Below, piece by piece: positions 6,708 through 10,126 of a stretch of 10,126 nucleotides of DNA; the stretch's first letter is position 1, and each line of letters opens with the position of its first letter. The DNA is taken from contig JAJUGC010000045.1 in assembly GCA_029268325.1 (NCBI GenBank), forward strand, positions 1 through 10,126, given 5' to 3'. Origin of the DNA: Gammaproteobacteria bacterium (GTDB taxonomy: Bacteria; Pseudomonadota; Gammaproteobacteria; Pseudomonadales; Oleiphilaceae). Position numbers and translations under genes: made by a program. The notes below the pieces were generated by a model that worked only from the letters and a program-made list of their open reading frames with translations, did not search any database and was not told where the DNA came from.

Positions 6708-7142
6708 TTATGAAGCCTTGGGCCACAGAATCATTTGCGTACAGCGGAACAGGGCAATTTTCCGGCCGGTGGCTTCATCAGTGACCACAGCATCCCACAC
6801 ATGGGTATTACGCCCCAGATGCTGCGCGGTAGCCACACAGGCAAGGGCACCTTCCCGCAGGGTGCCCAAATGATTGCTTTTCAGTTCGATGGTGGTGAAA
6901 GACTGGGCACCTTCCGGCAGATGGGCCACGGTGGCATAGCCACAGGTGGTATCGGCCAGGGCAATCACGCTGGCGGCATGCAGATAGGTGTTGGGCGCCA
7001 AGTGGAAGGGTTTGATCTCCATACGGCTGGAAACGCTCTGCTCCTTGACGGCCACGACTTCAACGCCCATGTAGCCGGGCAGGCGCTCTTGGCCCCGTGC
7101 TTTCAGGCTCTCGACCGTAATATCTTGGCGTAATGTGGACAT
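6708..7142 (-). CDS. Hotdog-fold thioesterase of the PaaI/4HBT type
   Basis: This 144-residue cytoplasmic protein has the length and pattern of a single hotdog domain, probably an acyl-CoA thioesterase. The characteristic central helix reads YLHAASVIALADTTCG (53-68); H55 and D64 correspond to the catalytic His-Gly-Gly...Asp/Glu region in PaaI and YdiI relatives. The usual HGG is HAA here, so activity or specificity may differ. Later strands (SFTTIELKSNHLG, ACVATAQHLGR, TGRKIALFRCTQMI) complete the fold. AGGAG lies about 8 nt before the ATG at 7142. The 75-residue gene follows after 27 bp. It is divergent from the Fur-controlled siderophore-binding gene and separated from it by 366 bp. The substrate is not predictable. 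Confidence 0.85.
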   Translation of the reverse strand: MSTLRQDITVESLKARGQERLPGYMGVEVVAVKEQSVSSRMEIKPFHLAPNTYLHAASVIALADTTCGYATVAHLPEGAQSFTTIELKSNHLGTLREGALACVATAQHLGRNTHVWDAVVTDEATGRKIALFRCTQMILWPKAS

Positions 7143-7350
7143 GGAGGTTCTCCTCGGGTTGAGTGAATTATTCTTGGTTATTTGTGTTCTGGATGAAGCT
7201 CTAGGTTAAAAGATTTAAGGCTCGCCGGAGGGCGCTACAGCCGAATCGACCGCAGTGGCTTCGTATCGCACCTATACTAGCAGACTGGCCGTACAGCTCG
7301 GGATGAATATGGGGTTTTTGTCCCAGATTCCTATGGGAGGAGGATTCATT

Positions 7351-7419
7351 ATGGGGTACAAACAGGCATGTCTAACGGCCGGTGCACTGTGGCCTACACC
7401 CCTGGCGTTGGCGGAGTAA
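7351..7419 (+). CDS. 22-codon ORF resembling an isolated signal peptide (possible gene remnant or leader peptide)
   Basis: A strong Shine-Dalgarno (GGGAGGAGGA, 7335-7344) precedes ATG at 7351. The product has a short basic start (MGYK), a hydrophobic/Ala-Leu-rich core (ACLTAGALWPTPLALA) and then E followed by TAA: the shape of a Sec signal peptide with an ALA-like cleavage site and no mature protein behind it. The A-rich sequence after the stop does not reopen a convincing frame. It may be the 5' stub of a deleted exported protein gene or a small leader peptide. It sits in the 366-bp gap before the Fur-box promoter; the preceding stretch 7143-7350 shows nothing else I can support. Confidence 0.35.
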   Translation: MGYKQACLTAGALWPTPLALAE

Positions 7420-7449
7420 AAAGTTTAGGGAAGGCTGCAAAAAGTGCTG

Positions 7450-7489
7450 GATAATAATGAGAATAATTATTATATAATGCCGATTCTCA
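7450..7489 (+). promoter_or_regulatory. Fur box overlapping promoter of the siderophore-binding protein gene
   Basis: TGAGAAT-A-ATTATTA (7458-7472) matches the 7-1-7 Fur consensus TGATAAT-N-ATTATCA at 12 of 14 positions. It abuts a perfect TATAAT -10 box (7473-7478). A second copy of the left half in inverted form, ATTCTCA (7483-7489), lies just beyond the -10, so an extended Fur site could cover the whole core promoter. The -35 is poor (GATAAT at 7450-7455, 17-bp spacing). Repression by iron-loaded Fur is expected and fits the downstream gene. Confidence 0.8.
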
Positions 7490-7508
7490 TAAAACTTGAG
7501 GGTAAAGC

Positions 7509-8378
7509 ATGAAACTGACCGCTGTTGTTGCTGCAGCTGTTCTATCGTTGTCGACTGGTCTTGCCGTGGCTGATGATGCTTCGGTGGCCAAGCAGGGAAA
7601 AACTACCGAACGGGCGGTGGTATTGGATTTCGGAGCCCTGGACACCTTGGATGCCCTGGGGTTTCAAGCCAGCGTGGTGGCCGTGCCCAGACAGGGGCTG
7701 CCGGAGTATTTGTCCCAGTTTGACAATGAGCGTTATGCCGATGTTGGCGGTCTGAAAACGCCGAACCTAGAGACCATTGCCAAACTGTCGCCTTCCATGG
7801 TGCTGATGACTGGCCGTTCCGGAGAGCACCGAGAAGCTCTTGAGGAAATTACCACCGTGGTGGATGTCAGCCTGGGCACGGACACTGACTACATGACGGC
7901 TTTTGATGCCAATATCCGTAAGCTGGCGGAGCGCTTCGGCGCGGGCGAGCAGGCTGAGAAAAAGCTAAAGGAGTTGCATGAGAAAGTCTCCAAGGCGCGT
8001 ACCGAGGTTCCGAAAGAGGCCAAAGTCCTGGTGGTCACCCACAATGACGGCCGGCTGATGCTGAACAAGCATCCGGTGGTGTATCAGGTGCTTCAATTGC
8101 CCGAGCCTGTACTGCCGCCCAACGTGAAGAGCGAAAAACGTGGCGAGCGGGTGTTCACGCCGCTGTCGGTGGAGGCCATCCAGGAAATCAAGCCTGCCGT
8201 GCTGTTGGTTGTTGACCGGAGTGCCGCTATTGGTGGTGAGCCGTTGCATCCGGAATCACTGCAAAAGTCCTTGGGCAATACCAAGATTAAGGTGCTGTCT
8301 CCGGCGTTGTGGTACCTGTCCGGTGGTGGCCTGCAAAGCCTGAGCCTGCAAATCGACGAAGTGGTGGACGCACTGTAA
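7509..8378 (+). CDS. Periplasmic iron-siderophore-binding protein (FatB/CeuE-like), ABC transporter substrate-binding subunit
   Basis: This 289-residue class III solute-binding protein captures ferric siderophore (or catechol/haem-like iron chelate) in the periplasm and delivers it to an inner-membrane ABC importer. Residues 1-21 are a signal peptide (MKLT, hydrophobic core, cleavage after GLAVA). There is no lipobox Cys, as expected for a soluble periplasmic protein in Gram-negatives. Family marks: DVGGLKTPNLETIAKLSPSMVLMTGR (about 78-103), DRSAAIGGE (236-244), and WYLSGGGLQSLSLQIDEV (268-285). GAGGG precedes the ATG at 8 nt. A Fur box lies in the promoter. No permease or ATPase gene follows: the gene ends at its own terminator and the next gene is convergent, so it must use a transporter encoded elsewhere. 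Confidence 0.9.
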   Translation: MKLTAVVAAAVLSLSTGLAVADDASVAKQGKTTERAVVLDFGALDTLDALGFQASVVAVPRQGLPEYLSQFDNERYADVGGLKTPNLETIAKLSPSMVLMTGRSGEHREALEEITTVVDVSLGTDTDYMTAFDANIRKLAERFGAGEQAEKKLKELHEKVSKARTEVPKEAKVLVVTHNDGRLMLNKHPVVYQVLQLPEPVLPPNVKSEKRGERVFTPLSVEAIQEIKPAVLLVVDRSAAIGGEPLHPESLQKSLGNTKIKVLSPALWYLSGGGLQSLSLQIDEVVDAL

Positions 8379-8405
8379 GTCCTGGTGCAGTTTCATGAAA
8401 GTATG

Positions 8406-8437
8406 ACAGGGGGAGCCAATGGCTCCTCCTGTTTTTT
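8406..8437 (+). terminator. Intrinsic terminator of the siderophore-binding protein gene
   Basis: ACAGGGGGAGCC (8406-8417) pairs with GGCTCCTCCTGT (8421-8432) around a 3-nt loop, with one G-T wobble, and the stem ends in six T (8432-8437). This is a strong plus-strand terminator 27 bp after the stop. It lies in the 76-bp gap between convergent genes; on the minus strand the hairpin has no U-tract. Confidence 0.9.
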
Positions 8438-8454
8438 GTGAATTGAATAGAACG

Positions 8455-9165
8455 CTATTGTGAGCGGCTGGAACGCTTGGGCTTCTGCGGGAGTTCGTTT
8501 TCTTGCGCTGCGGCTTTTCGAGCTCTGAACAGGAACACGGTGCCGATCAGACGCGTTTCCACCTCCACAAATCGTTGTCTCAATTCGGATTCGATAGCCT
8601 CGGCCGTGTCGTCACGGTTGCAGAAGATGCCGCGCCGGTTATAGAGGCTTTTCAAAGTCTTGCTGAACAGGTTGTCCGCTCCCTGGTTGACGATGGTGGC
8701 CCCAAAACAGACACCATCGTCTTTCAAGTGGGTCTTGATGTGGTCGAACACGATCCCTTTCTGGCGGGGCGTACCCGGCAGGCAGTGCAGCACATAGTTG
8801 ATGCCGACAGATTCGAAGCTGGTATCGAGCCCCTGGAATGGCTCCAGTACATTGGCCCGATAAATCCGTGGGTTGAAACGTTGAAGACGCTCCGCGGTTT
8901 GCTGCAGGCAATGACGGTTGAGGTCAAATAACACCAGATCGTTCACCGGCTGGCGCGGTACACAGTATTCCAGGAAATAGCCGGTGCCGACCCCGATTTC
9001 CAAGTGGCTGGGGCTAACGTACTGGTCGTACAGATGTTGAATGTAGTGGCTGGGGCAGCGCCAGGCGATGCGGTTGGAGAGTCCGAGCACGAGCGGGTCG
9101 TAGAGTGACAAGGTGAGCTTGGTGTAAATGGCCTGACCAGGGCGTGGATCGAGTGGGCTCTCCAT
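8455..9165 (-). CDS. Class I SAM-dependent methyltransferase (small-molecule type)
   Basis: This 236-residue cytoplasmic enzyme has the Rossmann methyltransferase fold: motif I HLEIGVGTGYFLEYC (54-68), the acidic end of beta-2 LVLFDLN (D81), ANVLEPF for the following loop, and INYVLHCLPG (motif IV region, about 122-131). The N-terminal SLYDPLVLGLSNRIAWRCP stretch is characteristic of a methyltransferase branch often seen near secondary-metabolite genes; the substrate here is unknown. A basic, low-complexity tail ends the protein. The frame is open far upstream, but the part beyond 9219 is only an overlap with the neighbouring gene. ATG 9165 is chosen because AAGGA lies 8 nt upstream and a promoter at 9202-9229 would start RNA near 9195; ATG 9174 is an alternative. 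Confidence 0.85.
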   Translation of the reverse strand: MESPLDPRPGQAIYTKLTLSLYDPLVLGLSNRIAWRCPSHYIQHLYDQYVSPSHLEIGVGTGYFLEYCVPRQPVNDLVLFDLNRHCLQQTAERLQRFNPRIYRANVLEPFQGLDTSFESVGINYVLHCLPGTPRQKGIVFDHIKTHLKDDGVCFGATIVNQGADNLFSKTLKSLYNRRGIFCNRDDTAEAIESELRQRFVEVETRLIGTVFLFRARKAAAQENELPQKPKRSSRSQ

Positions 9166-9201
9166 GAGAATCATCCTTGTCGATGGAGGATTTTTGTACT
9201 G

Positions 9202-9229
9202 ATTATACCCATCTTCCATAAGGGCACAA
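9202..9229 (-). promoter_or_regulatory. Sigma70-type promoter for the downstream methyltransferase gene
   Basis: On the minus strand TTGTGC (9229-9224) and a perfect TATAAT (9207-9202) are 16 bp apart. The predicted start near 9195 gives a leader of about 30 nt before ATG 9165. An imperfect inverted repeat, ATCTTCCAT (9211-9219) and ATGGAGGAT (9183-9191) with one mismatch, flanks the -10 box and might be an operator. Confidence 0.65.
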
Positions 9230-9304
9230 CAAAGCCTCTGGGAGAGTGCGGCTTTCGAACTCCACCAGTTGGGATGAGGGGTTGTCTGTATCCAGGCTTG
9301 TCTT

Positions 9305-10126
9305 TCAAGATTCAGGAGCGGTGACTTGAAGTGCCACGGCAGCAATTCGCTCTGCCGAACTGTAGGCGGGTTCCAGCAACTCTTCTCCGAAGACATCCGG
9401 ATCCAATTCTTGGTAGCGGTACAGGAAGCCGGTGTTGTCCAGTGTGTGCTGCACGGCTGAGAAAAACGGATCTTGCCCCTCCTGCATGGCGACTCCGGTG
9501 TAAAGCAGCAATACTCCGCCCGGGGTGAGGCTTTCAAGGGCCGTTTCCACGATCGCCAGTGACAAGGCACTCCCCAGGGGGCCGCCTCCGTGACGGTAAG
9601 CCCGTTGGGCCGGGTCGTTGAGGTAGGGCGGGTTGGCCATGATCAGGTCAAACTGGCCGGGCACCTCGGATACCAGATTGCTTTGACAGCAGATCAGATG
9701 GGCGACGCCGTTAAGGGCGGCATTCACCCGGGTGAGGCTTAAGGCGGCCGGATTGATGTCCGTGGCGAAGGTTTCGGTTTCCGGCTGCTCAGAGCTGAAC
9801 ACGATAGCGCCGGGGCCGGCCCCACAGCCAATATCCACGGCGCGTCGGATAGGACAGGCATTTCTGTCCAGAAAGTCCTGGATCATCCGGGCGAACCGGT
9901 AGGTGTCGGGCCCGAAAAACACGGAGTCAGCCGCTTCCGTTGGGTAAGCCGAGTGGAAGAACAGTTTCCCATGGAGGGTGGATGCCCGTAATCGGCTTTT
10001 CCAGCCCAGGGGGTGGGGTGTCAGTATTTTTGCTTCTTTCATCAGGTCGAAGATAGGGGCCGGCAGTATCTCTTCCTGGAATGGCCGGTTCCAGCCGAAC
10101 ACATCGCGAAGTGTCCGGGCAGATTC
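9305..10126 (-). CDS. Class I SAM-dependent methyltransferase with NPPY motif, 5' end beyond right edge
   Basis: The enzyme shows motif I AVDIGCGAGPGAIVF (about residues 88-102 counted from GTG 10102), the acidic ATDINPAAL (D115), and DLIMANPPYLND with NPPY at 157-160. NPPY is the catalytic motif of N-methyltransferases acting on Gln side chains (PrmB/PrmC type), adenine or rRNA bases (RsmC-like); which one is not decidable here. The frame remains open through GTG 10102 to the window edge, and the upstream codons read ESARTLRDVFGWNRPF, which looks like continuing protein, so the true start lies outside. The next gene begins after 139 bp that contain its own promoter. Two distinct methyltransferases in tandem may serve the same or related substrates, but nothing proves that. 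Confidence 0.85.
   Translation of the reverse strand, partial: ESARTLRDVFGWNRPFQEEILPAPIFDLMKEAKILTPHPLGWKSRLRASTLHGKLFFHSAYPTEAADSVFFGPDTYRFARMIQDFLDRNACPIRRAVDIGCGAGPGAIVFSSEQPETETFATDINPAALSLTRVNAALNGVAHLICCQSNLVSEVPGQFDLIMANPPYLNDPAQRAYRHGGGPLGSALSLAIVETALESLTPGGVLLLYTGVAMQEGQDPFFSAVQHTLDNTGFLYRYQELDPDVFGEELLEPAYSSAERIAAVALQVTAPES

Noticed and set aside
9166..9570. N-terminal extension of the downstream methyltransferase to 371 residues
   Set aside because: The extra residues overlap the neighbouring methyltransferase in another frame, are low in family similarity and rich in Trp, Cys, Ser and Pro, and lie upstream of the predicted promoter and ribosome binding site.

Overview
The window reads as chromosomal DNA of a moderately GC-rich gammaproteobacterium, plausibly of the Pseudomonas/Marinobacter type. 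That is an inference from gene content: an NrdA with an N-terminal ATP-cone, an LplT-PlsC fusion, and Fur-type iron control. No rRNA, tRNA, insertion sequence, CRISPR array or phage gene is visible. Most genes are ordinary housekeeping or accessory enzymes, and I found no clearly new multi-gene system. The most informative parts are the regulatory DNA and one broken gene.

Region 1 (1-1813, minus strand): the 5' end of class Ia ribonucleotide reductase nrdA runs off the left edge. Its long leader holds a clear cobalamin riboswitch (564-760) with its own sigma70 promoter. The layout suggests that B12 shuts down this B12-independent reductase, which makes sense if the cell also has a B12-dependent reductase elsewhere. 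Just upstream is a membrane-anchored metallo-beta-lactamase-fold hydrolase.

Region 2 (1888-4506, minus strand): a two-gene operon made of a TetR/AcrR repressor and a fused lysophospholipid transporter/acyltransferase. The promoter in front of the repressor carries three adjacent 15-bp palindromes covering the -35/-10 spacer, the -10 box and the early transcript. The operon ends in a strong hairpin.

Region 3 (4507-6357, plus strand): a berberine-bridge/6-hydroxynicotine-oxidase type FAD oxidoreductase, split by one extra G in a run of six Gs, followed by a good terminator. A 348-base intergenic stretch precedes it.

Region 4 (6453-7142, minus strand): a hotdog-fold thioesterase-like gene followed by a 75-residue protein of unknown function, apparently co-transcribed.

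Region 5 (7143-8437, plus strand): a 22-codon ORF resembling an isolated signal peptide, then a Fur-box promoter and an orphan siderophore-binding periplasmic protein with its own terminator.

Region 6 (8455-10126, minus strand): two different SAM-dependent methyltransferases in tandem. The upstream one has an NPPY motif and runs off the right edge. The downstream one has a good internal promoter of its own.
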